28,713 bases of DNA from an uncultured Candidatus Saccharibacteria bacterium (GCA_937981355.1 CALJPD010000018.1:1-28713); one strand, 5' to 3'. Numbered from the stretch's first letter, positions 7,010-15,273 are shown. The notes: generated by a model not told the origin, from the letters alone. Made by a program: numbers and translations.

Positions 7010-7690
7010 CTACATCCCTCCCGAGATCTGCCCATCGCGCACGATGATCTCGCGGTCGGCATAGGCAGCAATGGTTGGCTCGTGAGTCACCATAATCACC
7101 GTGGTACCATATTGCTTGGCAGTGGCGATAAATAGTTCCATCACACGCTGCGAGTTGAGGCTGTCGAGCGAGCCAGTTGGCTCATCGGCAAACAACACCT
7201 TCGGCTTGATAACCATCGCTCGGGCAATCGCCACCCGCTGCATCTGCCCACCAGAGAGCTCACCGAGCATGTTGCCCGCCTTATCACCCAGCTCGACATT
7301 ATCCAGCCAGCGCTGGGCTGCTTTGTACGCTATGGCACGCTTCTCGCCATTAAGCAGCAGTGGTAGCGCGACATTATCCAGTGCCGTGAGTTCTGGCACG
7401 AGCTGCCCAAACTGGAAGACAAAGCCAAAGGCTGTGCGCCTAAGGACGCTCCGCTGGTCGTCGTTGAGCTTGTCGATCCGCTTACCTGCGCAGTGAATCT
7501 CGCCACTGTCGACAGGGGTAATCGCCGCCAAGCTATGGAGCAATGTACTCTTACCAGAGCCACTCGGCCCCATAATAGCCAGCACTTCGCCGGGCATTAC
7601 ATCCAGCGATACACCGCGCAATGCTTCCGTCTGGCCGAAGGATTTCTTCAGGTTGCGGGCGCTAATGATTGGTTGATTGGTTGGTCTCAT
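7010..7690 (-). CDS. ABC transporter ATP-binding protein (MacB/LolD-like)
   Basis: This 226-aa cytoplasmic ATPase energises the FtsX-type permease. It has Walker A GPSGSGKST (residues ~40-48), a Q-loop in FGFVFQFGQLVPELTALDNV, the signature LSGGQMQRVAIARA, Walker B VLFADEPTGSLD and the H-loop MVTHEPT. The QMQR after the signature and the GSLDS D-loop are typical of the LolD/MacB subgroup. The start at 7690 lies 29 nt inside the end of padR, in another frame. AAGGAGG about 8 nt upstream makes it credible, and the overlap indicates coupled translation. The order padR, ATPase, permease is a common arrangement for drug- or lipid-responsive exporters. Confidence 0.93.
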   Translation of the reverse strand: MRPTNQPIISARNLKKSFGQTEALRGVSLDVMPGEVLAIMGPSGSGKSTLLHSLAAITPVDSGEIHCAGKRIDKLNDDQRSVLRRTAFGFVFQFGQLVPELTALDNVALPLLLNGEKRAIAYKAAQRWLDNVELGDKAGNMLGELSGGQMQRVAIARAMVIKPKVLFADEPTGSLDSLNSQRVMELFIATAKQYGTTVIMVTHEPTIAAYADREIIVRDGQISGGM

Positions 7691-8213
7691 TGATCAGTTC
7701 CTCCTTAAGTTTGGTTAAGCGCGACGTCGTTAGTTCAATCCAGCGCAGATCTGCCTCCAGATGGTATAGTGCGTGGTCGATGAGTAGCGTGTCGGCTAAG
7801 TTGCTTTCGCGGCGGCGACTTGTGAGGCTGCGCATCCGCTGAATATGGGCTTGCCGCTGGTTGTCTAGGTAGGGCGCGGCATCACCTTCGCGCAGGATTG
7901 CCAGCACAGTCTTGACGTACATATTGGCCTGCGACTGATGCGATGGCAGCTCGGGCGCTTCCAGCCAGGCCTGCAGGTCTTGCTTGCCCTGCTCGGTAAT
8001 GGCGTAGCGCACCCGGTCTGGCCCACCAGACTCACTCGTGTCGGCAACCTCCTCCACTTTGTTGTCGCGTTTTAAGCGCCCCAACGTCGAGTAGACTTGC
8101 CCAGGTAAAATTGGCTTATCTTTGCCAAAGAAACCATCGTACTGCTTCTTCAGCTCGTAGCCATAGTTTGGCGCATTCGCCAACAATCCGAGTAATGTAT
8201 ATTGAACGTTCAT
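7662..8213 (-). CDS. PadR family transcriptional regulator
   Basis: This is a 183-aa repressor-type protein. The N-terminal winged helix begins MNVQYTLLGLLANAPNYGYELKKQYD, typical of PadR. YSTLGRLKRDNKVEE is the recognition-helix and wing region, followed by GPDRVRYAITEQGKQDLQAWL. The C-terminal helices (~100-180) match the long PadR-s1/Vir_act_alpha_C dimerisation module. It is first in an operon with an ABC ATPase and permease, which it probably represses until a ligand binds. I chose the ATG at 8213 from the family N terminus. A TATAGT box only 6 nt upstream predicts a leaderless mRNA, although those six bases include GGAG. Two 15-bp direct repeats on the promoter are candidate operators. 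Confidence 0.9.
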   Translation of the reverse strand: MNVQYTLLGLLANAPNYGYELKKQYDGFFGKDKPILPGQVYSTLGRLKRDNKVEEVADTSESGGPDRVRYAITEQGKQDLQAWLEAPELPSHQSQANMYVKTVLAILREGDAAPYLDNQRQAHIQRMRSLTSRRRESNLADTLLIDHALYHLEADLRWIELTTSRLTKLKEELINETNQSTNH

Positions 8214-8219
8214 ATCTCC

Positions 8220-8248
8220 ACTATACACCGAGTGACTAGATCGTGCAA
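8220..8248 (-). promoter_or_regulatory. Promoter of the padR-ABC operon, predicted leaderless
   Basis: On the minus strand: TTGCAC (8248-8243), 17-nt spacer, TATAGT (8225-8220), then six bases and the ATG. The -10 box is part of the proximal operator-like repeat. Confidence 0.65.
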
Positions 8249-8268
8249 GCCTTATTATACACTCAGTG
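8220..8268 (-). promoter_or_regulatory. Two direct repeats, candidate PadR operators
   Basis: On the minus strand CACTGAGTGTATAAT (8268-8254) and CACTCGGTGTATAGT (8234-8220) match at 12 of 15 bases and start 34 bp apart, about three helical turns. The first contains the dyad CACTGAGTG. Each ends in a good -10-like hexamer, so they may also be two tandem promoters. Binding by the PadR protein is inferred from position. Confidence 0.5.
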
Positions 8269-8480
8269 CATAGTTTGGGCCGGTTGAGCATGTTGCAAGA
8301 GATTCTACCTCTGTTGTAGCCTTAACCTCATCCTGTCATTATCACACTCTCAAGCGTTCATGAAGCGCACAAAAGCTCAACATATCGCAAAGAATAAACA
8401 AAAAAGAGTGTCACAAATTTCTCACCACATGAGAACAACAGCAAGCGTATTTGCTATGTGTCTCGCATTTCTCACATCAT

Positions 8481-8513
8481 AAAAACACCTGAGCACAAGC
8501 CCAGGTGTTTTTT
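8481..8513 (-). terminator. Intrinsic terminator of the 340-aa membrane protein gene
   Basis: AAAAACACCTG and CAGGTGTTTTTT pair around a 10-nt loop, about 20 nt after the stop. The remainder of 8292-8480 holds no gene; two copies of ATTTCTCAC are the only repetition seen there. Confidence 0.8.
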
Positions 8514-8533
8514 GTTCTTATACGATAGAGTAT

Positions 8534-9556
8534 CTAGTCGTCGCTCAGACTGCTACCGCTTGCTTTCGCGCGCAAGACTTGGCGCAACTCCCGCTCAGCA
8601 TCACTGATCGATGTCCCAGCGTCACTTACCTTACTATTGATATCCTTGCCAAGATAGCCTCCCCTTGATCGTGGTACCTTTGGCATACTACCCTCTCGGC
8701 TCTTCAGGTAGTTCACGGCAGATACATAATAGGCTCGCAACTCCTTCAAATATTGTGATTGGCTTTCGGCATATTTGCGAATACTCTCGTATTGCGATTG
8801 TTTGAGCTTATCGAGTGTTTTGATACAAGTGCCTTGTTGCTCATCAAATTTTTTGCCCGCTTCATCGCCAGACCCTACACTACTCATTGAGATATACGTA
8901 GTAGACCTACTGTTGCAGTTTTTGTTATATTCCTTCTTAGCAACTGTTGTCGCAGCGTATTCGTGCAAGAGTGGCTTGCGCTCTTCATATTCTTTTTTGA
9001 GGTTGTCGTATGCTTTTTTCACATCGCCGTCGTGCATGGCTCGCATTTTGCCAAGCTCATCAAGATGCTTATCAACCTTTGTAGTCAACTCATTTATCGC
9101 CGCCTCTGCATCATCCGAGCTAGCTGCTTTTTCTCGAACAGTGCGAGCATTAAAGCCAGCGACTTTGTTATATGCCTTTGCATAATCATCTCGGCTTGGC
9201 GGCCCAAAGAAGACAAAGAACACCACTACGCCGATAATCAACAATACTAAGGCAACACCACCGCCAATCAAGCCCCAGAGCAATCCTTTACTCATGCCCT
9301 GCTTGGGATATTGTGGTGGTACACCAGCGACGCCAGGTTGCATGGGTTGCGGTTGCCCTGCTGCTGGCTGAGCTGGTTGCCGTGAAGTAGGCTGCGGTTG
9401 TGATTGAGGTTGAGATTGCGCAGCAGGTGCTGGCTCGGCAGCAGTCTTGCCGGCTAGTGCGGCTTTCTCCTCCTCAGTGTAAGGTGGATTATTCATATCA
9501 AAAGTCTGAGCAGCCTCTGGTGGTTGCTCCTGGGGGGTTGCTGGTTGCTTACTCAT
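8534..9556 (-). CDS. Single-pass membrane protein with Pro/Gln-rich tail, 340 aa (paralog of the upstream gene)
   Basis: The family is not recognised. Residues 1-90 are disordered and rich in Pro, Gln and Ala. One membrane helix follows (about 93-117, LLWGLIGGGVALVLLIIGVVVFFVFF). The rest is an exported helical domain beginning PSRDDYAKAY. It contains RAMHDGDVKKAYDNLKKEY, two cysteines (NKNCNS and GTCIK) that could form a disulfide, and the ending ELRQVLRAKASGS. The neighbouring upstream gene has the same architecture, the same landmark sequences and a matching cysteine pair. Positive residues are scarce before the helix and the glycosylation-like Pro-rich tail is cytoplasmic if N-in, so topology is not certain. 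AAGGAG lies 4-5 nt before the ATG, and a strong promoter and its own terminator make it a single-gene unit. Confidence 0.85.
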   Translation of the reverse strand: MSKQPATPQEQPPEAAQTFDMNNPPYTEEEKAALAGKTAAEPAPAAQSQPQSQPQPTSRQPAQPAAGQPQPMQPGVAGVPPQYPKQGMSKGLLWGLIGGGVALVLLIIGVVVFFVFFGPPSRDDYAKAYNKVAGFNARTVREKAASSDDAEAAINELTTKVDKHLDELGKMRAMHDGDVKKAYDNLKKEYEERKPLLHEYAATTVAKKEYNKNCNSRSTTYISMSSVGSGDEAGKKFDEQQGTCIKTLDKLKQSQYESIRKYAESQSQYLKELRAYYVSAVNYLKSREGSMPKVPRSRGGYLGKDINSKVSDAGTSISDAERELRQVLRAKASGSSLSDD

Positions 9557-9594
9557 GCATCTCCTTGTTGATTTGGCTATTATTTACCATAACT

Positions 9595-9623
9595 ATTATA
9601 CCGGAAAGATACTGATAGGCCAA
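9595..9623 (-). promoter_or_regulatory. Strong promoter of the 340-aa membrane protein gene
   Basis: On the minus strand: TTGGCC (9623-9618), 17-nt spacer and a consensus TATAAT (9600-9595), about 38 nt before the ATG. Confidence 0.7.
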
Positions 9624-9724
9624 TATTTGTTTTGATTTGACCTTGCTCTCGTTTCACGCCCCTTTTCCAGCTACGAAAGAGGAGTCCGGCTGTTCTCATA
9701 TCCTCCCCCTCTCCCTCTGTTCTC

Positions 9725-10756
9725 TCACATTCGCCCACCCAGTACTGCGGCCTGACCTAGCGACTTCGCTCGCAGTAACTGGCGCAGAGCCTGGCCATCC
9801 TCATGGAATTTCTCGCGGGTATCGTACGACAGCTGGCGGACGGCATCGCCTGGGCGAGCCGTTGATGTACTAAAGGGTAGCTCGGGTGGGTGGGCTGCTG
9901 TGTTTGTCTGGCCGCTGGCGCGCTCGGTCGCACGCTGCACAAGGTAGGCACGGCGTTTTTTGAGATAGTCGTCGTACCGCGTCGCAAAACGTGCAATATA
10001 GAAGTGACGCCAGCCCTTTAGCTCACCGACAGCCGCTACGCAGCGCTTGTACGTCTCGTCGAAGTGCCTGCCTACCTCCTCTGGTGAACTTGTCGGTGAT
10101 TGGGTCGATGACTGGGCTGTTACAGTAATGGTGCAACCTTCACGATAAATCTTGTCTGCATAGCCCGCAGCACGGAGCTCGGCTTCATGTGTTTTGGCTT
10201 GGTTGTATGCTGCTTTGTAATACTCGTAAGCAGCCTGCACATCACTATCACGCATGGCTCGGGTGCTGCGCAGTTGGTTTATGGAGCGCTCGGCTTGCTG
10301 GAGCTGCTTATGTAGGGCACGTGCTGGGTCGCCCGTCTGAGCAAGATTCCACGGTTTCTCAGTATCGGCAGTATCACTACTCTGCATCAGCTCATAGGCC
10401 GCGCGGTAGTCGGCGCGGCTGGGCGCTTGCCATAACATCGTAGCACCAGCAATCACCAGCCCAAGCACCACTACTCCTGCTGCGCCAACTCCCCACCGCA
10501 CTTTCTTGTTCCAACGCCGCGACGTGGAAGCAGGTTGAGCGGGCGATAGTCTACTAGCTAATGGTGCCGATTTTGGAGTTGACGTAGGCTGAGCTTTAGC
10601 TGGCGATTGCACAGCAGAAGCTCGCTTGGCTGGCTGCTTGGCCGGAGTGGCCGACGAGGACGCCTTAGTAGACGACCGCTTCTTGGTAGTTTTGGCCGCA
10701 GTGGCACGGCGCTTGGTGGTAGATTGGCTAGTGGATGTGGCTGACTGACGCGGCAT
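9725..10756 (-). CDS. Single-pass membrane protein with basic Ala/Lys/Ser/Thr-rich tail, 343 aa (paralog of the downstream gene)
   Basis: The family is not recognised. The N-terminal ~115 residues are low-complexity and very basic (repeated KKRSSTKAS, AAKTTKK and Pro/Ala stretches), like histone H1 or other nucleic-acid-binding tails. A membrane helix follows (~122-144, VGAAGVVVLGLVIAGATMLW). The exported part starts APSRADYRAAYELM and carries RAMRDSDVQAAYEYYKAAY, REGCTITV, YKRCVAAV and ALRQLLRAKSLG. These landmarks align with the downstream 340-aa protein, including both cysteines, so the pair arose by duplication. The tails have diverged completely. I chose the ATG at 10756 because AAGGAG lies 6 nt upstream; the longer frame to 10786 lacks a ribosome binding site. 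A surface role, perhaps contact with a host cell, is only a guess. Confidence 0.85.
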   Translation of the reverse strand: MPRQSATSTSQSTTKRRATAAKTTKKRSSTKASSSATPAKQPAKRASAVQSPAKAQPTSTPKSAPLASRLSPAQPASTSRRWNKKVRWGVGAAGVVVLGLVIAGATMLWQAPSRADYRAAYELMQSSDTADTEKPWNLAQTGDPARALHKQLQQAERSINQLRSTRAMRDSDVQAAYEYYKAAYNQAKTHEAELRAAGYADKIYREGCTITVTAQSSTQSPTSSPEEVGRHFDETYKRCVAAVGELKGWRHFYIARFATRYDDYLKKRRAYLVQRATERASGQTNTAAHPPELPFSTSTARPGDAVRQLSYDTREKFHEDGQALRQLLRAKSLGQAAVLGGRM

Positions 10757-10790
10757 CGCTTGCTCCTTCGGTTTTAGGTTATGCATATAT

Positions 10791-10819
10791 TATATAATAT
10801 AATTACCTCAGTTGAGCAA
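10791..10819 (-). promoter_or_regulatory. Promoter of the 343-aa membrane protein gene
   Basis: On the minus strand: TTGCTC (10819-10814), 17-nt spacer, TATATA (10796-10791). A TATAAT two bases further is an alternative at 19-nt spacing within the same AT-rich block. Confidence 0.5.
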
Positions 10820-10918
10820 GAACATCACCTTTGTGTCGTTTGCAGGGTTGCTTTTTTATAGTCGGTCGCTCTCCCTTACTACTTTATCTAAGTGAAGTGT
10901 GGAAGATGTATTACCAAT

Positions 10919-10954
10919 AAAAACACCCCACGCGTCTTTGCTGGGGTGTTTTTT
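10919..10954 (-). terminator. Intrinsic terminator of pnp
   Basis: AAAAACACCCCA and TGGGGTGTTTTTT pair around an 11-nt loop, about 25 nt after the pnp stop. It is a strong GC stem with runs on both sides. Confidence 0.88.
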
Positions 10955-10979
10955 GTTGCGAGGCTAGCGCTCTAGACTA

Positions 10980-13097
10980 CTACAATCCAATCATTGTCAG
11001 ATTAATCTTGCCGCGCTCGTCAATGCCGGTGATCTTCACCTGCACGGTTTGGCCTTCTTGCACAACATCTGTCACCTTACCAACTCGGCCTTTAGCGAGC
11101 TTCGAGATATGCACCATTCCGTCCACGCCAGGCAGGATGTTCACAAAGGCACCAAAGTCCTTAATCGTCACCACGGTGCCAGTGTAGGTACGACCAACTT
11201 CGGGCTCTTCCACCAGGCTTTTAATCCAGGCCAGCGCCTTCTCAATCGCCTCGCCATTGGGGCTAGCAATGGTAATCAGACCGTCTTCTTTAATATCCAC
11301 CTCGGCACCAGTTTCGCTAGTGATTTTGTTGATGGTTTCACCACCCTTGCCGATAACAGCACCAATTTTATCCGGGTTAATCTTGAGCTTTTCGATGCGC
11401 GGCGCGTAGGGGCTGAGTTCTTTACGTGGCGCTGGCAGCACACTGAGCATATGCTCCAGGATATGGGCGCGGCCAGCCTTACTCTGCTCGAGCGCCTGGC
11501 GCAGCACCTGCACGGGCAGACCATGCACCTTCATATCCATCTGCAAGGCTGTAATACCCTTGCTCGTACCCGTCACCTTAAAGTCCATGTCGCCAGCAAA
11601 ATCCTCGGCGTCGGCAATGTCGCTCAGTACGTAGGGCGTGTCACCATCCATCATGAGGCCCATAGCAATACCACTGACTGGTGCCTTAAGCGGCACGCCA
11701 GCGTCCATCAGGGCCAAGCAACTACTACACGTGGCCGCCATACTGGTAGAGCCGTTCTGGCTCATAATTTCTGTGACGCTGCGGATGGCATAGGGGAACT
11801 CTTCTTCGCTTGGTAGTACCGCCGTCAGGGCACGCTCCGCCAGATACCCGTGGCCAATCTCACGCCGACCAGGGCTACCAAGGCGCTTCACCTCACCCAC
11901 TGTATAGCCCGGGGCGTTGTAATGATGCATATAGCGGCGCTCGCCTTCTGTCACCTCCATGGTATCGACTAGCTGTGCGTAACTCAGCGGTGCCAGCGTC
12001 ACAATATTCATACCCTGCGTCACCCCGCGAGTAAACAGGCTGCTACCGTGGGTGCGTGGCAAAATACCAACTTCGCTCGAGAGCGGACGGATTTCCGTGA
12101 GGGCGCGGCCATCGGGGCGAGTGCGCTCCTCCACAATGCCGCGGCGCACATCGTTGTGTAGTGCCAGTGTAAAGGCTTCGTCATACTCATCACGCACCGC
12201 TGCGTATTCCTCGGCATCAAGGCCGAGCTGCTCGGCCATTGCCTCGTGGAAAGCCCAGCGAATTTCATTCACAACTTCATTGCGCTCGGGGTATGGGCGG
12301 CGGATCTTCTCACCTAGTTTGCCATCAACCCATTGGTTGGCTACGGCCTGGATGTCTTCATTTGGCAAAACGAGCTCATATTCCTGCGGTGCTGGTGCCA
12401 CCTTAGCAGCCAGTTCTTGTTGCAGTGTAATCGCTGGCTGCATCGCTTGGTGCGCCCAGGCTATTGCATCGACGATCACCTCCTCAGGTACTTCTTTAGC
12501 GCCAGCTTCTACCATGGTAATGCCGCGCTCGATCCCTGCCACCACGAGGTCAAGGTCGGACTGCTCACGCTCCTCTGGTGTCAGGAAGGCCTTAAACTCA
12601 CCATTCACCCGACCAACGCGCAGGCCCGCCACCGGTCCATCAAACGGCGTACCAGTTAACATCAGGGCGCTGCTAGCAGCAACCATCGCCACCATATCTG
12701 GGCGGAAGCTCGGGTCCATGCTGAGCACTGTAGCCACCACCTGCACTTCCTGGCGGTAGCCTTTAGGAAAGAGTGGGCGGATCGGTCGGTCGATCAGGCG
12801 GCCAATCAGCACTGCTTCGTCACTGGGCCGACCCTCACGCTTAATAAAGCGGCTGCCGCTAATCTTGCCCGAGGCATAGAACTTCTCTTCGTAGTCAATA
12901 CTGAGCGGGAAGTAATCCAGCGTTACCGGGCGGCTGCCCACCTGGGCGGTGCCCAGCACCACCGTATCGCCATAGCGCACCAGCACACTGGCGGTGGAGC
13001 GAAAGCCAACGCGGTTAACCTCCAGGGTCAGGGGGCGACCGCATAGCTCGGTCGTCACAGCAAAGACATCTTTGCCGCTTGGGTTAATAATACTCAT
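10980..13097 (-). CDS. pnp: Polyribonucleotide nucleotidyltransferase (PNPase)
   Basis: This 705-aa enzyme degrades RNA 3'-to-5' using phosphate and acts in mRNA turnover. All domains are present in order: first RNase PH domain (RPLTLEVNRVGFRSTASVLVRYGDT, with FIKREGRPSDEAVLIGRLIDRPIRPLFP), an alpha-helical linker, second RNase PH domain (RPDGRALTEIRPLSSEVGILPRTHGSSLFTRG, later DFKVTGTSKGITALQMDMKVHG), KH domain (IEKLKINPDKIGAVIGKGGETINKI) and S1 domain (GRTYTGTVVTIKDFGAFVNILPG, VDGMVHISKLAKGRV). It ends right after the S1 domain with no acidic tail. I chose the ATG at 13097, with AAAGGAG 7 nt upstream. In the leader, a TATACT (13206-13201) within a TATACT-6-AGTATA dyad is the likely -10. In many bacteria pnp follows rpsO directly; here five genes separate them. 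Confidence 0.97.
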   Translation of the reverse strand: MSIINPSGKDVFAVTTELCGRPLTLEVNRVGFRSTASVLVRYGDTVVLGTAQVGSRPVTLDYFPLSIDYEEKFYASGKISGSRFIKREGRPSDEAVLIGRLIDRPIRPLFPKGYRQEVQVVATVLSMDPSFRPDMVAMVAASSALMLTGTPFDGPVAGLRVGRVNGEFKAFLTPEEREQSDLDLVVAGIERGITMVEAGAKEVPEEVIVDAIAWAHQAMQPAITLQQELAAKVAPAPQEYELVLPNEDIQAVANQWVDGKLGEKIRRPYPERNEVVNEIRWAFHEAMAEQLGLDAEEYAAVRDEYDEAFTLALHNDVRRGIVEERTRPDGRALTEIRPLSSEVGILPRTHGSSLFTRGVTQGMNIVTLAPLSYAQLVDTMEVTEGERRYMHHYNAPGYTVGEVKRLGSPGRREIGHGYLAERALTAVLPSEEEFPYAIRSVTEIMSQNGSTSMAATCSSCLALMDAGVPLKAPVSGIAMGLMMDGDTPYVLSDIADAEDFAGDMDFKVTGTSKGITALQMDMKVHGLPVQVLRQALEQSKAGRAHILEHMLSVLPAPRKELSPYAPRIEKLKINPDKIGAVIGKGGETINKITSETGAEVDIKEDGLITIASPNGEAIEKALAWIKSLVEEPEVGRTYTGTVVTIKDFGAFVNILPGVDGMVHISKLAKGRVGKVTDVVQEGQTVQVKITGIDERGKINLTMIGL

Positions 13098-13256
13098 ACA
13101 GAGCTCCTTTCTTGCGGCAAGTAACAGGGGTGAATGCTCGCATTCATCACTTCCATGCAAGCCCTCAACGCTATCACTGCCGCGTTAATATACTCCCTTT
13201 AGTATACCGCATTTTGGGATATACTGGTAGTGCTTCGTATCGGACAGCCTCAGAGC

Positions 13257-13538
13257 TTACACGCCATCTGAGTTGCTATGGTCAATTACCAAGCGCATCG
13301 TATCATCACCTTCATATGTAGTCTGCGAGCCCTTGATAGAGAGAATGTTTCCACTGCCCTTAATCGCTGCATTGCCTATAAATCGTACGTACGTTGCGCT
13401 CAGCCATTCGACACCACGTGGCATAACCATAATTTCTTCGCCTTGATCCCCTATGACGGCAAACGAGACACCATCTTCCACCTCTTGTGGTTGGTCATAG
13501 ATCATATACTCACTACGTCGAGAGAGCTCTTTCTCCAA
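13257..13538 (-). CDS. Small hypothetical protein, 93 aa, TTG start
   Basis: I do not recognise this protein. It is acidic and beta-rich: VSFAVIGDQGEEIMVMPRGVEWL, then ATYVRFIGNAAIKGSGNILSIKGS. It has no membrane segment. The start is uncertain. The TTG at 13538 lies about 9 nt downstream of a good promoter, which would make the message nearly leaderless. An ATG at 13505 would give an 82-aa protein but has no ribosome binding site. It sits between the Spherulin-type gene and pnp, and it ends about 160 nt before the pnp start. No function is proposed. Confidence 0.55.
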   Translation of the reverse strand: MEKELSRRSEYMIYDQPQEVEDGVSFAVIGDQGEEIMVMPRGVEWLSATYVRFIGNAAIKGSGNILSIKGSQTTYEGDDTMRLVIDHSNSDGV

Positions 13539-13547
13539 AACAGCTTT

Positions 13548-13576
13548 ATATTAGCAAGTTATCCCAGATTCGTCAA
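13548..13576 (-). promoter_or_regulatory. Promoter of the 93-aa gene
   Basis: On the minus strand: TTGACG (13576-13571), 17-nt spacer, TAATAT (13553-13548). The stretch from here to 13803 contains no other gene that I can support. Confidence 0.6.
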
Positions 13577-13803
13577 TCAACCCCTCACCATAAGTATACA
13601 CAGCATAGCCTCATCACCCCTGTCCTTCGCCCCTCTTCCCCATTATTCTACTCGGGTGGTGTGCAGCGATCAGTCGTAACGAGAGTTGCTAGCCTTGACG
13701 TAAGAGACCAGATAATCAGCCAAGGGCTGCTCTCACAACGCCAAGAGAAATAGTGAGGTATAAAATATGTGAGAATTGATGGTATGTGCGACACACTTGT
13801 CGC

Positions 13804-15090
13804 TTATATCATCGTGTTGTCGTACCGGCTGCGGTTCTTCGCTTGGCGGCGCTTGCGGCCGACGAACCACCACCAGGTGCCACCGCTACCAGCTGCAGCA
13901 AGGACTGCTCCCGCGATGAGGATGATGACCGTCCAGTTGGGGCTCTCCTCTTGCTTGCGCACAGTCGGTTGCTGGCGCTTTTTGCTTGGCTGTGGCTTTT
14001 TCTTGTCCTTCTTTTCATCCTTTTTCTTGTCTTTGTCGTCTTTTTTCTTCTCCTCAGGCTTGGGAGCAGGCTTTGATGCTGGCGCAGGCGCTGGCGCGGG
14101 CTGAGCTGTTACTTTCAGGCCAAAGGTATCGGCGCAATCAGCCGTGAGCGGCGTCGCTGCACCCACTGGCACATTACCACGTTGGATACTCCCCAGGCCA
14201 GCCAAACCACCCAGCAAGGTAGATGAATCATTATACGGGTTGATATTTGGGTCTGCCTCCTCGGCTGGTGTGGTCGGGCCACGATCGGAGGTCGTATACA
14301 CCCAGCCAGCATTGCGCTCACGGGCCTTGGCTACCACCTGAGCCTGCTGCTCGTTGCTGCCCACACTGTGGATGACGTGCCACATTTTGTAGGCATTAGC
14401 AGGGTTTTTCTCGAAGTTGGTGGCAGTTGGGTGATTTAGATCATAGTAACTATCGCTCAGGTAGCGCGCCGCCGAGGTCTCGGCATTGAGAAATACATCA
14501 CCATAAGGCATGACAGACTCACCGAGAAAGCGTGTGCCCGCATTATGGATAACGATGGAGCCAGGGTGTTTAACCTTGACGTAGTTGTAGAGGTTGGCCA
14601 GATAGCAGGTCTTTTGACCACTACTGTGGTTGTCGGCTTCGTCAAAGAAAATCCCCTTCACATTGGGGTAGAGCGCATACCAGCGGTCGATCTCTGCTGC
14701 CACCTCAGCAATATTGCGCGTCTGGCGGCCATGCTTGACGTAGCCAATGTATTTGACCCCAAGCGAATCGAGCCGCGCTAGAGCTTTCACATAATCACTA
14801 CTAACCGTTGTACCTGGCCCGCTCGAGGGATTAACCACTACAAAGGGCGTCTTGCTCGAGACATTAGCCATATCATTCCAATACTGATTATTGCCACCCT
14901 GCATGGGGTAGCTATAGGCTGGCATCATGATGGACTGCTGCGGTGCCAGAGCATTCACCTGCGGCGCAAGCAACTGGCCCAGCACCGCTACGGTGGCCAC
15001 AAACATCAGCACAGCCCGCCGTGCTTGCTGCATACTCCACCGCACCGCCACACCCGTGGACGCCTGTGCTGCGTCTGTCACATCCTGCAT
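13804..15090 (-). CDS. Membrane-anchored Spherulin-4-type glycoside hydrolase-like protein
   Basis: This 428-aa exported protein has a signal or membrane helix at ~25-45 with a possible cleavage site after VNALA. A domain resembling Spherulin-4 follows (~53-310): IMMPAYSYP, TPFVVVNPSSGPG, a helix, LGVKYIGYVKHGRQTRNIAEV, IDRWYALYPNVKGIFFDEADN, IVIHNAGTR and the late GWVYTTSDRG. This is a TIM-barrel glycosidase fold related to fungal Sph3 (galactosaminogalactan hydrolase). The conserved FFDE would hold catalytic carboxylates. A Pro/Lys-rich spacer (~325-375) leads to a C-terminal helix (~388-410) and a basic cytoplasmic tail. This is a surface enzyme tethered at its end, with extracellular polysaccharide as the probable substrate. 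I prefer the ATG at 15090; a GTG two codons upstream is possible. Confidence 0.82.
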   Translation of the reverse strand: MQDVTDAAQASTGVAVRWSMQQARRAVLMFVATVAVLGQLLAPQVNALAPQQSIMMPAYSYPMQGGNNQYWNDMANVSSKTPFVVVNPSSGPGTTVSSDYVKALARLDSLGVKYIGYVKHGRQTRNIAEVAAEIDRWYALYPNVKGIFFDEADNHSSGQKTCYLANLYNYVKVKHPGSIVIHNAGTRFLGESVMPYGDVFLNAETSAARYLSDSYYDLNHPTATNFEKNPANAYKMWHVIHSVGSNEQQAQVVAKARERNAGWVYTTSDRGPTTPAEEADPNINPYNDSSTLLGGLAGLGSIQRGNVPVGAATPLTADCADTFGLKVTAQPAPAPAPASKPAPKPEEKKKDDKDKKKDEKKDKKKPQPSKKRQQPTVRKQEESPNWTVIILIAGAVLAAAGSGGTWWWFVGRKRRQAKNRSRYDNTMI

Positions 15091-15112
15091 AGTCACTCTC
15101 TATGATAGCATC

Positions 15113-15124
15113 TTTGTGCACAAA
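15113..15124. promoter_or_regulatory. 12-bp perfect palindrome upstream of the Spherulin-type gene
   Basis: TTTGTGCACAAA lies about 23 nt before the start codon, next to a TATCAT hexamer, where a repressor or activator site would be expected. A near-copy, TTTGTGCAAAAA, occurs at 22881-22892 upstream of the DHH gene. Confidence 0.4.
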
Positions 15125-15210
15125 TGGGTATTATGTTGTGTATGTCACAATGTTTTTGCGTATGCTTCTTTGTTGTGGTGTGTGGTATGAGGTGGTATCA
15201 CACAGGCAAC

Positions 15211-15237
15211 AAAACACCCAACTTATGTGGGTGTTTT
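15211..15237 (-). terminator. Intrinsic terminator of the 173-aa gene
   Basis: AAAACACCCA and TGGGTGTTTT pair around ACTTATG, about 37 nt after the stop codon. Confidence 0.8.
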
Positions 15238-15273
15238 GGTTCGATTGAGATTTATACGAGATAGGTATCGTTG

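Noticed and set aside
11049..11816. Open frame of 255 codons on the plus strand opposite pnp
   Set aside because: It is a shadow of the unmistakable PNPase KH/S1 and second RNase PH regions; His-rich composition is an antisense artefact.
12052..12759. Open frame of 235 codons on the plus strand opposite pnp
   Set aside because: It is Ser/Arg-rich and low in complexity, antisense to conserved PNPase domains, without a start signal.
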